A stretch of DNA of 5,757 nt from Roseomonas xinghualingensis (GCF_025791835.1 NZ_JAOXLP010000082.1:1-5757); one strand, 5' to 3'. Numbered from the stretch's first letter, positions 1 through 5,757 are shown. Translations and numbers: made by a program. The notes: generated from the letters alone by a model not told the origin.

Positions 1-111
1 GCCGCCCGCAACCTCGACGACCTCTGGACCGTCATCGGGACCGCACTCCCCCAGTTCACACCAGCCGAGTGCGCCAACCTCTTCACAGCCGCCGGCTATG
101 AACCCGAATGA
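1..111 (+). CDS. IS630-family transposase, C-terminal end (partial)
   Basis: Frame 1 is open from the window edge to a TGA at 109-111 and gives 36 residues, including NLDDLWTVIGTALPQF and ending FTAAGYEPE. From memory of the family, this matches the C-terminal tail of IS630/Tc1-type DDE transposases, which end in a 'LW..IG..L..F.P.EC.N.F.AAGY' pattern. The catalytic residues lie upstream, outside the window, so whether the gene is intact cannot be judged. It reads toward guaD, and its stop codon overlaps an ATG at 108 that opens the guaD reading frame. Family assignment rests on a short tail only. Confidence 0.75.
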   Translation, partial: AARNLDDLWTVIGTALPQFTPAECANLFTAAGYEPE

Positions 112-126
112 ACGGAGTCTGCTCTA
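112..126 (+). mobile_element. Possible right end of the IS630-type element with TA target dinucleotide
   Basis: Directly after the transposase stop the sequence reads ACGGAGTCTGCTC followed by TA (125-126). IS630/Tc1 elements insert at TA and have terminal inverted repeats a short distance past the transposase stop, so the element could end at about 124. The matching left end is outside the window, so this boundary is inferred from position and the TA alone. Confidence 0.35.
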
Positions 127-164
127 GTGGTTCGATCCCCTCAAAAGACCAATGCCGCCAAGTA

Positions 165-179
165 GCCGATCCGATCGGC
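165..179. promoter_or_regulatory. Perfect 15-bp palindrome upstream of guaD, candidate operator
   Basis: GCCGATC-C-GATCGGC is a perfect 7-bp inverted repeat with a one-base centre. It lies 63 bases upstream of the preferred guaD start, between the probable IS630 end and the gene. The size and symmetry suit a dimeric repressor or activator site. I do not recognise the motif as belonging to a named regulator, and I see no clear -35/-10 promoter to place it against. Confidence 0.35.
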
Positions 180-242
180 CATTCGCTGGTATCTTATAGG
201 AAATGGTCCGCGCAATTTGGACTGATATGCGGGAGATGCAGC

Positions 243-1589
243 ATGGTAGCCGATTCAAAGACTAGCGCGGCTGCACCGACGGCAGCCATCCGGGGCCCTG
301 TCCTCACCTTCACCGGCGATCCCTTCAAGGAGGGGCTGGAGCACACCATGGTGCACGAAAGCGACGCAATCGTCGCGTTCGGGGGCGGCAAGATCACACA
401 TTTCGGCCCGGCCAACCAGATCGCCCAGCAACTACCACCCAATCTGGAAGTACGAAGCTACGGCCCGGATTCGCTGATCTCGGCCGGATTTCTTGACAGC
501 CATGTACATTTTCCGCAGACGCCGATGATCGCCGCCTTCGGTGCGCAGTTGCTCGACTGGCTCAATATCTACACATTTCCGACCGAGGGGAAATATTCCG
601 ATAAGGCGTTCGCGAGCGGCGTCGCCAAAGTGTTCCTCGAGGAATGCCTGCGCAACGGAATCACGACCAGCTGCGTCTACTGCACCGTGTTTCCGCAATC
701 CGTCGACGCCCTGTTCGAAGAGGCGGAGCGGCTCGGCATGCGGATCGCCGCTGGCAAGGTGCTGATGAACCGCAACGCGCCCGACTACCTGCTCGACACG
801 ACGCAGACGGGCTATGATGATTCCAAGATGCTTATTGGCAAGTGGCACGGCCGTGGCCGCCTGATGTATGCGATCACACCGCGCTTCGCGCCGACCAGCA
901 CCCCCGACCAGCTCGAATCCGCCGGGGATTTGTGGAACGAGCACCCCGACTGCTACATGCAAACTCATGTTTCGGAAAGCCGGGCAGAGGTCGCCTGGGT
1001 CAAGGAGCTCTTTCCTGACCGCAAGGGCTATCTCGACGTTTACGACCATTACAAGCTCTGCCGTCCCCGGGCAGTCTTCGGGCACGGCATTCATCTCGAC
1101 GACAGCGAGATGCAGTGCATGCATGCGACGGGATCGGCAATCTCGCATTGCCCGACCTCTAACTTTTTCCTGGGTAGCGGCCATCTCAATATCAAACGCG
1201 CGATGCTCAAGGACAGGCCCGTCCGTGTCGGCCTAGGAACCGATCTCGGCGCGGGTACCTCATTCTCGGTCCTCACGACGCTGAACGAGGCCTACAAGGC
1301 GGCGCAGCTCAACAACTATGCGCTGACAGCCGGCTGCGCCTACTATTTCGCGACACGCGGGACAGCAAACGCCATGTATATCGACGACAAGGTGGGCAGC
1401 ATCGCGCCGGGAATGGAGGCCGACATTGTCGTCCTCGACATGAAATCGACGCCGATTATCAAGTACCGGATGAAGTCGGTGAAGGAATTCGCGGAGGGAC
1501 TGTTCGTCCAGATGACGATGGGCGACGACCGCGCGGTGCAAGCGACCTACATCGCCGGCGAACTTCGTTACAGCAAGCCACCAAGATAA
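243..1589 (+). CDS. guaD: Guanine deaminase
   Basis: This 448-residue protein belongs to the amidohydrolase superfamily and should hydrolyse guanine to xanthine and ammonia in the cytoplasm, a step in purine salvage and catabolism. Visible motifs, in order, are the metal-binding HxH in GFLDSHVHFPQ (H87, H89), the substrate-binding ITPRF (R213, F214), THVSES (H242, E245), GHGIHL (H281, H284) and GTDLGAG (D334), the metal-site aspartate. The C-terminal IAPGMEADIVVLD is the usual second part of the beta-sandwich domain. All expected catalytic positions are present and the length matches bacterial and human enzymes (about 440-455). I chose ATG 243 because GGGAG at 231-235 sits seven bases upstream and the protein then begins near the normal family start. 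The frame is open back to ATG 108, but those 45 extra residues look non-homologous. No partner purine gene is adjacent, and an IS630-type end lies just upstream. Confidence 0.95.
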   Translation: MVADSKTSAAAPTAAIRGPVLTFTGDPFKEGLEHTMVHESDAIVAFGGGKITHFGPANQIAQQLPPNLEVRSYGPDSLISAGFLDSHVHFPQTPMIAAFGAQLLDWLNIYTFPTEGKYSDKAFASGVAKVFLEECLRNGITTSCVYCTVFPQSVDALFEEAERLGMRIAAGKVLMNRNAPDYLLDTTQTGYDDSKMLIGKWHGRGRLMYAITPRFAPTSTPDQLESAGDLWNEHPDCYMQTHVSESRAEVAWVKELFPDRKGYLDVYDHYKLCRPRAVFGHGIHLDDSEMQCMHATGSAISHCPTSNFFLGSGHLNIKRAMLKDRPVRVGLGTDLGAGTSFSVLTTLNEAYKAAQLNNYALTAGCAYYFATRGTANAMYIDDKVGSIAPGMEADIVVLDMKSTPIIKYRMKSVKEFAEGLFVQMTMGDDRAVQATYIAGELRYSKPPR

Positions 1590-1687
1590 CGATCAGAAGA
1601 GGCCAATGCAATTTTTGGGAGGCGAAAGCACAAGCATTAATGATGTAGACAGGCATGTTTTCAGGCAAAAACAAATAAAAATAATTA

Positions 1688-1918
1688 ATGAACAGCTGCC
1701 AAAACGAAGTTGAAATTCACTTTTTGATCAAAAATTCTAATCTTGATGATGAAGACTTATTCCGACGATTTGTAGAAGCGAGTGGCGGCATAGATTGTGT
1801 CAGAACGATCGTGCCGCGAGGCGACGGCTTGGTAAGGGTGAGCGTCTCTAGCGCTGTACGACTGGCTGCCGGCCCGCTTGATCGGCATGCCAGATCTGAC
1901 GTGCGGAGGCTGTGGTAG
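1688..1918 (+). CDS. Hypothetical small protein, 76 residues, doubtful
   Basis: An ATG-started frame gives MNSCQNEVEIHFLIKN, then an acidic helix-like stretch DDEDLFRRFVEASGG. The first 35 or so residues are AT-rich and read like real protein, with alternating hydrophobic residues (VEIHFLI) followed by an amphipathic helix. After about position 1800 the DNA becomes GC-rich and the translation turns into a low-confidence Arg/Val/Ser-rich tail. No good Shine-Dalgarno is seen; the upstream sequence is A-rich (CAAATAAAAATAATTA). It may be the 5' end of a small foreign gene cut at a junction near 1800, or chance. I do not recognise the family and propose no function. Confidence 0.25.
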   Translation: MNSCQNEVEIHFLIKNSNLDDEDLFRRFVEASGGIDCVRTIVPRGDGLVRVSVSSAVRLAAGPLDRHARSDVRRLW

Positions 1919-2367
1919 AGTTGCGCGGGTGTGTCGCTGAGCCATGTGGTGATCTGACGTCCACGGAGAAATACGTGACACATCTTCAAAAAATACGATT
2001 TTCGAAGTCGAGCAGGATCAGCCGCCCATCTCCAGCGTATATAATAGAAACATTAAGGTCGGCTCGGCCCGGCACCTCCTGCGGGCAGACTCGACGCTTA
2101 ACCAAGCCTTGAACTCTTCGACTATCTAGGCTCACGATGCGATCCGCGCCCTCTTGGCTACGGCAAGATCTTCAAGACCTTAGAGCAGCACTTGAGAAAA
2201 GCTATTCCGATCGACATAGGGCGCGGCCCGAAGGCGCTCAACACAACAAGAAGCTTCATAATAGGCGGGACCGTTGTGATAGGCAGCGCCGGCCCCGGCA
2301 GGCTCCACCTCTGTGCAGGTGCGGGAGTGGGCCAGATACCACCCTCTCGAACCTCTCCTGGCAAGCC

Positions 2368-2385
2368 TTTGTTAGAGTAAACAAA
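2368..2385. repeat. AT-rich dyad TTTGTT-N6-AACAAA upstream of dps
   Basis: TTTGTT and AACAAA form a perfect 6-bp inverted repeat around AGAGTA, about 190 bases before the dps start. Spacing and symmetry could suit a transcription factor site, but I cannot match it to a known regulator such as OxyR or Fur. Only the symmetry is seen. Confidence 0.25.
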
Positions 2386-2487
2386 TCTCCTTGCTAGCAG
2401 ACGCGGTTTCACCCCTGCGCCATAGGCAGCAGAGCAGCACCTTGGTGCATGGGAAGGATGCAGAACAGGCTGGTACGTTGCAACTCT

Positions 2488-2507
2488 CGAAGCACAGAAA
2501 CGCTTCG
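2488..2507. repeat. Short hairpin CGAAGC-N8-GCTTCG in the dps upstream region
   Basis: A perfect 6-bp stem with an 8-base spacer (ACAGAAAC) lies 70 bases upstream of the dps ATG. It could be an operator or a structured 5' leader. There is no T-tract after it, so it is not a terminator. A 6-bp dyad is expected fairly often by chance. Confidence 0.25.
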
Positions 2508-2577
2508 TTGGAGCACTAATTCGAAAGACTAATTGCGACCCAGGTGGCGCCCCGCCCCCCATGAAGGAACGGACCCT

Positions 2578-3117
2578 ATGCCAAACAACAGGAGTACCGC
2601 GCCTCCCCACGCCGTCCCGCCTCAACTCGCTACCCCAACGGACCTCGGCGGAAATGCAACGCGTGATGTAGGCGGGGCGCTAAACAGGCTGCTCGCAGAC
2701 GTCTTCGCGCTCTACCTCAAGACCAAGAACTTTCACTGGCATATGAGTGGACCGCATTTCCGCGACTACCACCTGTTGCTCGACGAGCAGGGGGAACAGA
2801 TCTTCGCCATGACCGACGTACTGGCCGAGCGCGTACGCAAGCTGGGAGGCCTGACGCTGCACAGCATTGGCGAGATCAGCCGGAACCAGCGGGTGCTCGA
2901 TAACGACGCCCCTTATGTTGAACCGCAGGACATGCTGGCTGAACTCCGTGAGGACAACGGCCAGCTGGCCAAGAACCTCCGGGAGGCCCATGATCTATGC
3001 GAGGAAGTGCGCGACATCGCGACCGCCAGCCTGCTTGAAACCTTCATTGACGAAGCCGAGCGCAGGGCTTGGTTCCTCCACGAAACCAGCCACGCGGCGC
3101 CTCCGCAAGTACCCTGA
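2578..3117 (+). CDS. dps: Dps-family DNA-protection ferritin-like protein
   Basis: This 179-residue protein is a Dps/bacterioferritin-type subunit. The family forms 12-subunit shells in the cytoplasm that oxidise Fe(II), preferably with hydrogen peroxide, store the iron and shield DNA. The ferroxidase residues keep the E. coli Dps spacing: H53 in NFHWH, H65 and D69 in YHLLLDEQ, D80 and E84 in TDVLAERV. The core four-helix region covers roughly residues 30-170. Residues 1-25 are a Pro/Thr-rich, poorly structured N-terminal tail. ATG 2578 is chosen over the in-frame TTG at 2533 because AAGGA (2564-2568) lies nine bases upstream. It appears monocistronic: about 1 kb of gene-poor DNA lies before it and an IS after it. 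I see no recognisable OxyR or Fur site. The gene looks complete and functional. Confidence 0.93.
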   Translation: MPNNRSTAPPHAVPPQLATPTDLGGNATRDVGGALNRLLADVFALYLKTKNFHWHMSGPHFRDYHLLLDEQGEQIFAMTDVLAERVRKLGGLTLHSIGEISRNQRVLDNDAPYVEPQDMLAELREDNGQLAKNLREAHDLCEEVRDIATASLLETFIDEAERRAWFLHETSHAAPPQVP

Positions 3118-3297
3118 ACGCTGCTTCATCCGGCCCTTTGCGTAACATCCTCCGCAGCTACGAGCGATGCAATGAAGTGCAGCTTCTGTAGGGATTTCTG
3201 AGAACACCTTAGTGGTGCGCGACCGGACCGAGATCTGGTTCTGCACTCCAGAGAGCGCTTTTTGCCCAACCTTGAGGGTAGCCAATCAGGCTTCAGT

Positions 3298-3316
3298 CTT
3301 CTTCCTTTCGAAGAAG
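3298..3316. repeat. Perfect 7-bp inverted repeat between dps and the IS5 element
   Basis: CTTCTTC-CTTTC-GAAGAAG forms a 7-bp stem with a 5-base loop. It lies 29 bases left of the IS5 target duplication. On the minus strand it falls in the DNA that followed the Bug gene before the IS inserted, so it could be part of an old 3' end, but no T-run follows on either strand and a terminator role is not supported. Confidence 0.35.
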
Positions 3317-3344
3317 CACAATCTTTAAACAGAGCGCCGACCCT

Positions 3345-3347
3345 TTA
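3345..3347. repeat. TTA target-site duplication, left copy
   Basis: TTA immediately precedes the left terminal repeat and is repeated at 4200-4202 after the right one. A short duplication of two to four bases with a TA core is usual for the IS427 group of the IS5 family. Confidence 0.75.
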
Positions 3348-3369
3348 GAACATCTAACGAAACTGGCCG

Positions 3370-4193
3370 GTGAGCGTTCTGAGGGGCATGGCGAAGCCCC
3401 TGGTTCCGGACGATCTCTGGGCGGCGATCGAGCCACTGCTGCCGCGTGAGCGGCCCAAACCGCAGGGCAGTCGGCCGCGGCTGTCGGACCGGGCTGCGCT
3501 GACGGGCATTTTGTTCGTGCTGAAGTTCGGCCTGCCCTGGGAGATGCTGCCCGCCGAGATGGGCTGCGGGTCTGGGATGAGCTGCTGGCGCCGTCTGCGG
3601 GACTGGCACGAGGCCGGGGTCTGGGCCGCCCTGCACCGGGCGCTGCTGGAGCGGCTCCAGGCAGCCGGGCAGATCGACTGGCGCAGGGCAGCCCTCGACA
3701 GCGCCAGCCTTGCCGCCAAAAGGGGGGCGCGGAAGTCGGGCCGAACCCGACGGATCGTGGCAAGCCGGGCACGAAGCGCCACCTCGTCACGGACGCCCGC
3801 GGCACGCCGCTTGGCCTGATGCTCAGCGGGGCCAACTGCCACGACAGCCGTATGCTGGCCCCGACCCTGGATGCCGTGCCGCCAATCCGGACCGGCCATC
3901 GTGGCCGTCCTCGATGCAGGCCGGGCAAGCTCCACGCCGACAAGGCTTACGACCACCGGCGCTGCCGCCAGGAGTGCCGCGCCCGCGGTATCACCTCGCG
4001 CATCGCCCGGCGTGGGCTTGAGAGCAGCATCCACCTCGGCCGACACCGCTGGATTGTGGAACGCACCTTCGCCTGGCTGGCCCGCTACCGCCGTCTGACC
4101 ATCCGATATGAGCGCCGAGCCAACATCCATCTCGCCTTCACGACACTTGCCTGCGCCCTGGTCTGCCTCGGCCAGATCAGACGGTCCTGTTAG
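3370..4193 (+). CDS. IS5-family transposase, orfA/orfB joined by -1 frameshift
   Basis: This DDE transposase catalyses cut-and-paste or copy movement of its own element. The first frame runs 3370-3819 and carries the family N-terminal domain (LVPDDLWAAIEPLLP, then LTGILFVLKFG and GCGSGMSCWRRLRDW) and the first aspartate in ALDSAS (D110). Past about 3726 homology continues in the -1 frame as AEVGPNPTDRGKPGTKRHLV, then to LHADKAYD (second D, 191) and HRWIVERTFAWLARYRRL (E231), stopping at 4193. Joining at GGG 3724-3726 gives a 274-residue protein of normal size with all DDE residues. The start may be GTG 3370 or ATG 3388; neither has a well-spaced ribosome site. Either programmed frameshifting or loss of one G explains the split. 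The orfB frame has its own ATG at 3819, but it lies after the first catalytic Asp. Confidence 0.88.
3718..3727 (+). other. A4G6 run, probable -1 ribosomal frameshift site
   Basis: AAAAGGGGGG spans codons AAA AGG GGG of the first transposase frame. A slip back by one base after GGG (3724-3726) yields GGC GCG GAA and restores the family sequence (K-R-G-G-A-E-V-G-P-N-P). IS427-group elements often express transposase through such slippage, so this is probably functional. A one-base deletion from an ancestral G7 would look the same. Confidence 0.6.
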
Positions 4194-5156
4194 GTGCTCT
4201 TAACATGATTGGCGCGCGCCACCTCGCCCCATGTCGAGATCTGCCGCTCCACGAAGCGCGCGAGCGCCGGCCCATCCTCCAGCACCAACTCCGCCTGATT
4301 CGTCTCGGTGAACTGCTTAGCGACCCGCGGTTGACGGTAGCTCTCGATCAGCGCTGCCTGGAACCGCTTCAGCACTGGCTCCGGCACCCCCCCGCCGGCC
4401 CCCCCACCAAGCCTCGGCCGTCAGCCCCTGGAACCCCGCTTCCTCGGCCGTCAGCGTATCCGGCAGCGCGGACAGGCGCTTCTCGCCGAGTTGCAGCAGC
4501 GGTCGCAGCGTGCCCGAGAAAACCTGCGGTGCCAGCAGAGCCGCGCTGCCAATCATCATATCCACATGCCCGGCCACGGCGTCGTTCACCGACAATCCGC
4601 CGCTGCGATAAGGCAGATGCGTCATCTGTACGCCCCTTTGCCGGAGCATCATCAGCATAACGAGATGCCCGATCGTTCCGTTCCCGGTGGAGCCGAAGGA
4701 CACACCGCCCTTCTTCGCCGCCTCGAATGCATCCTCAATCCCGCGATACGGCTTATCCGGCTTGCAGGCAACGACATAGGGCGCGCGCCCGATCTGCGTC
4801 ACCGGCACGAAGCCCTTCCTGATGTCGAAGGGAAGGCGTGGCACCAGCACCGGCATCACAGTATGGCTGTCGAAGGTCAGCAGCTAAGTGTAGCCATCCG
4901 CCTTCGCCTTCGCGACAACATCCGAGCCGATGCTCCCGGCCGCGCCGCTGCGTTTCTCGACGATAATCGGAACCCCCAGCCGCTGCTGCAGCCCAGGCGC
5001 CACTAGCCGCGCCGCTGCATCAGTGGAGCCGCCGGGCGCGAACGGCACCACGATCCGGATGGTCTCGCTCGGCCAAGTGTCGGTTTCAGCCCGAAGCCGC
5101 GTCACCGGAGCTACCGCCATGCCCGCCAGCACGGCCCGCCTCGTCCAGGACGTCAT
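4190..5156 (-). pseudogene. Tripartite tricarboxylate transporter (Bug-type) solute-binding protein, broken
   Basis: The family is periplasmic, binds carboxylates or similar small acids, and feeds TctAB-type or unknown permeases. From ATG 5156, with GGGAGG (5162-5167) five bases upstream, the protein starts MTSWTRRAVLAGMAVAP, a twin-arginine-like leader probably cleaved after residue 23. Family motifs follow: IRIVVPFAPGGSTDAAAR, GAAGSIGSDVVAKAKADGYT, then FGSTGNGTIGH and LPYRSGG. An in-frame TAG at 4884-4886 (codon 91) interrupts the usual 'DGYT-LLLTFD' stretch. A one-base excess in two C7 runs (4387-4393, 4399-4405; G7 on the coding strand) shifts the frame between AEAWWG and PEPVLKRFQAAL. 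The IS5 element has replaced the extreme C-terminus, so the last codons (S-T-stop) come from the IS end. Corrected length would be about 321, normal for the family. No permease gene is adjacent. Confidence 0.9.
4200..4202. repeat. TTA target-site duplication, right copy
   Basis: This TTA directly follows the right terminal repeat of the IS5 element and matches the TTA at 3345-3347. Removing the IS and one copy rejoins the Bug frame through AAT CAT GTT AAA into a short C-terminal tail, which supports the insertion point. Confidence 0.75.
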
Positions 5157-5254
5157 GCGTACCTCCCTGTCCCATGGCACCGTAGACCGGCGCTCGCACT
5201 CGCCCCAAGCTGTCAGATGCTGGGCGACAATCCAATACCTTCCGCGCCCGCCCC

Positions 5255-5270
5255 AGGCGCAGGCGCAGGC
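5255..5270. repeat. Short 6-bp tandem repeat (AGGCGC)
   Basis: AGGCGC is repeated two and two-thirds times in the DNA upstream of the Bug pseudogene. The surrounding 5168-5414 stretch contains no gene I recognise and no clear promoter for the Bug gene. The repeat is short and may be chance in GC-rich DNA. Confidence 0.4.
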
Positions 5271-5414
5271 TCCTGATCATTCCTTTGCCGCGTGACGATA
5301 CGTCCCATAGCCCAGCAAACGGGCAGGGATGGACTGACGCCCCTCCCCCCCTGCTCCAACGAGCTTCCACGCATCGGTTCCAGGTGACCACACGCTGGCT
5401 CCTGCCCGGAATCC

Positions 5415-5682
5415 TCAGGTTCAGGTCCACCCCGGCCTTGCGCAGGCGCGCGTTCTCCGCCTCCAAGTCCTTCAGCCGTCTCACCTGATCCGGCTTCAGC
5501 CCCGTACTACCCCGGCGCCAACGATCGCAGGTCACCTCAGTCACCCAATCGCCCGGATCGCCTCGATCCACCGCCTAGCTCTGCGACAACAGGACATCCA
5601 CCTGCCGCAGCTTGGCCACGACCTCCTCCGGTGGTCCTGACCCTCGAAACTGATCCGGCCGGAGCGCAAGTTTTTCGGGCAT
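5415..5682 (-). pseudogene. IS3-family orfA remnant, decayed
   Basis: On the minus strand the sequence reads EEVVAKLRQVDVLLSQS, a TAG (5575-5577), then a scrambled stretch, then VTEVTCDRWR and LKPDQVRRLKDLEAENARLRKA. This is the helix-turn-helix plus leucine-zipper orfA of one IS3-family group, which binds the element ends and is fused by frameshift to the orfB integrase. In the scrambled part, EAIRAIG appears in another frame, consistent with one inserted base after GTGGAT and one lost base near GATTGGG. After LRKA the family sequence is lost and no orfB follows, so most of the element is deleted. An ATG at 5682 could begin the frame, but the first residues (MPEKLALRPDQFRG) are not family-like and the true start is uncertain. 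Confidence 0.75.
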
Positions 5683-5708
5683 TCTGAACCCCCAGGAGGG
5701 GCGGTGCC

Positions 5709-5757
5709 ATGAAGCGGAAGCGCTACGCCGACGAGCAGATCGCCTTTGCGCTGCGGC
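5709..5757 (+). CDS. IS3-family transposase orfA, N-terminal start (partial)
   Basis: ATG 5709 begins MKRKRYADEQIAFALR and runs to the window edge with no stop. This is the recognisable start of orfA in IS3-family elements, leading into a helix-turn-helix DNA-binding domain. AGGAGG at 5694-5699 lies nine bases upstream and fixes the start. It is divergent from the decayed orfA to its left and belongs to a different IS3 subgroup, judged from the N-terminal pattern. The left end of the element must lie in about 5640-5700; TGA-starting candidates are at 5651 and 5685, but I cannot choose between them. Confidence 0.8.
   Translation, partial: MKRKRYADEQIAFALR

Larger units (their letters stand above)
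1590..2577. other. About 1 kb between guaD and dps without a convincing gene
   Basis: No reading frame here has a family motif I recognise together with a good start. Positions about 1612-1790 are clearly AT-richer than the surroundings, and composition returns to GC-rich near 1800. A 10-bp direct repeat GATCTGACGT occurs at 1893-1902 and 1951-1960. Short dyads occur at 2368-2385 (TTTGTT/AACAAA), 2437-2448 (GCACC/GGTGC) and 2488-2507 (CGAAGC/GCTTCG). In frame 2, 2102-2380 is open and frame 3 is open over 1953-2126, but the translations are not recognisable and their codon use is mixed. The stretch is best read as intergenic or decayed DNA. Confidence 0.6.
3348..4199 (+). mobile_element. Complete IS5-family (IS427-like) insertion sequence, 852 bp
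   Basis: Both ends are visible. The left end is GAACATCTAACGAAACTG (3348-3365). The right end, read on the opposite strand from 4199, is GAGCACCTAACAGGACCG; they match at 12 of 18 positions, with CTAAC fully conserved. TTA flanks both ends as a target duplication. The element carries one transposase in two overlapping frames, and 852 bp is typical of the IS427 group. It is inserted in the last codons of the minus-strand Bug-type gene; the transposase TAG (4191-4193) lies within the right repeat. Boundaries come from the repeats, the duplication and the interrupted gene, all of which agree. Confidence 0.88.

Noticed and set aside
128..151. tRNA 3' end: GGTTCGATCCC resembles a T-loop box and ACCA follows soon after.
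   Set aside because: With the loop in register, the T-stem pairs at only three of five positions and the CCA is out of register. No upstream tRNA arms exist because the transposase tail is there.
432..1184. 250-codon minus-strand open frame inside guaD.
   Set aside because: It lies fully within the conserved guanine deaminase gene and has no recognisable domain; it is a GC-rich antisense shadow.
1590..1690. Rho-independent terminator after guaD.
   Set aside because: I found T-rich and A-rich stretches but no GC-rich stem directly before a T-run.
2158..2625. 155-codon minus-strand open frame overlapping the dps start.
   Set aside because: No motif or sensible start, it runs through the dps ribosome site, and the translation is rich in Pro, Arg and Cys in a noise-like way.
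3354..4130. Long minus-strand open frame of 258 codons opposite the IS5 transposase.
   Set aside because: It is the shadow of a GC-rich coding strand. The plus strand carries a clear DDE transposase with family motifs.
5086..5571. 161-codon minus-strand open frame as one novel protein.
   Set aside because: Its first third is the decayed IS3 orfA, the rest is out of frame with any family sequence and overlaps the first codons of the Bug gene in another frame.
1..5757. CRISPR array, toxin-antitoxin pair, retron or other defence system.
   Set aside because: No regularly spaced repeats, no reverse transcriptase, nuclease or small paired ORFs with recognisable motifs were seen on either strand.

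Overview
The window looks like an accessory, insertion-sequence-rich stretch of a high-GC proteobacterial genome. The mix of a Bug-type (tripartite tricarboxylate transporter) solute-binding gene with a twin-arginine-like leader, an alphaproteobacterial-style Dps and IS5/IS427-, IS630- and IS3-type elements fits an alphaproteobacterium, perhaps Acetobacteraceae or a similar group. That placement is inference from protein style, not a search result.

Layout, left to right. The last 36 codons of an IS630-type transposase (1-111) end just upstream of an intact guanine deaminase gene, guaD (243-1589, +). About 1 kb follows (1590-2577) with no convincing gene; it holds an AT-rich patch, one weak small ORF (1688-1918) and several short dyads. 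An intact Dps ferritin-like gene (2578-3117, +) comes next. A complete 852-bp IS5-family element (3348-4199) with imperfect terminal repeats and a TTA target duplication follows; its transposase is split by a -1 frame change at an A4G6 run. This element sits in the last codons of a Bug-type solute-binding gene on the minus strand (4190-5156). That gene is independently broken by an in-frame TAG and a one-base frameshift in a C-homopolymer region. To its right lie a decayed IS3-type orfA on the minus strand (about 5415-5682) and, divergent from it, the start of an intact-looking IS3 orfA on the plus strand (5709 to the window edge).

How it fits together. The two intact cargo genes are metabolic or stress genes: guanine to xanthine salvage, and iron/peroxide protection of DNA. 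Nothing in the sequence ties them into one pathway or operon; they are about 1 kb apart. The right half records repeated transposition and gene decay. I did not find a convincing new defence or other undescribed system. The most informative signals are the frameshift site in the IS5 transposase, the exact IS5 insertion footprint, the layered decay of the Bug gene, and a perfect 15-bp palindrome upstream of guaD.
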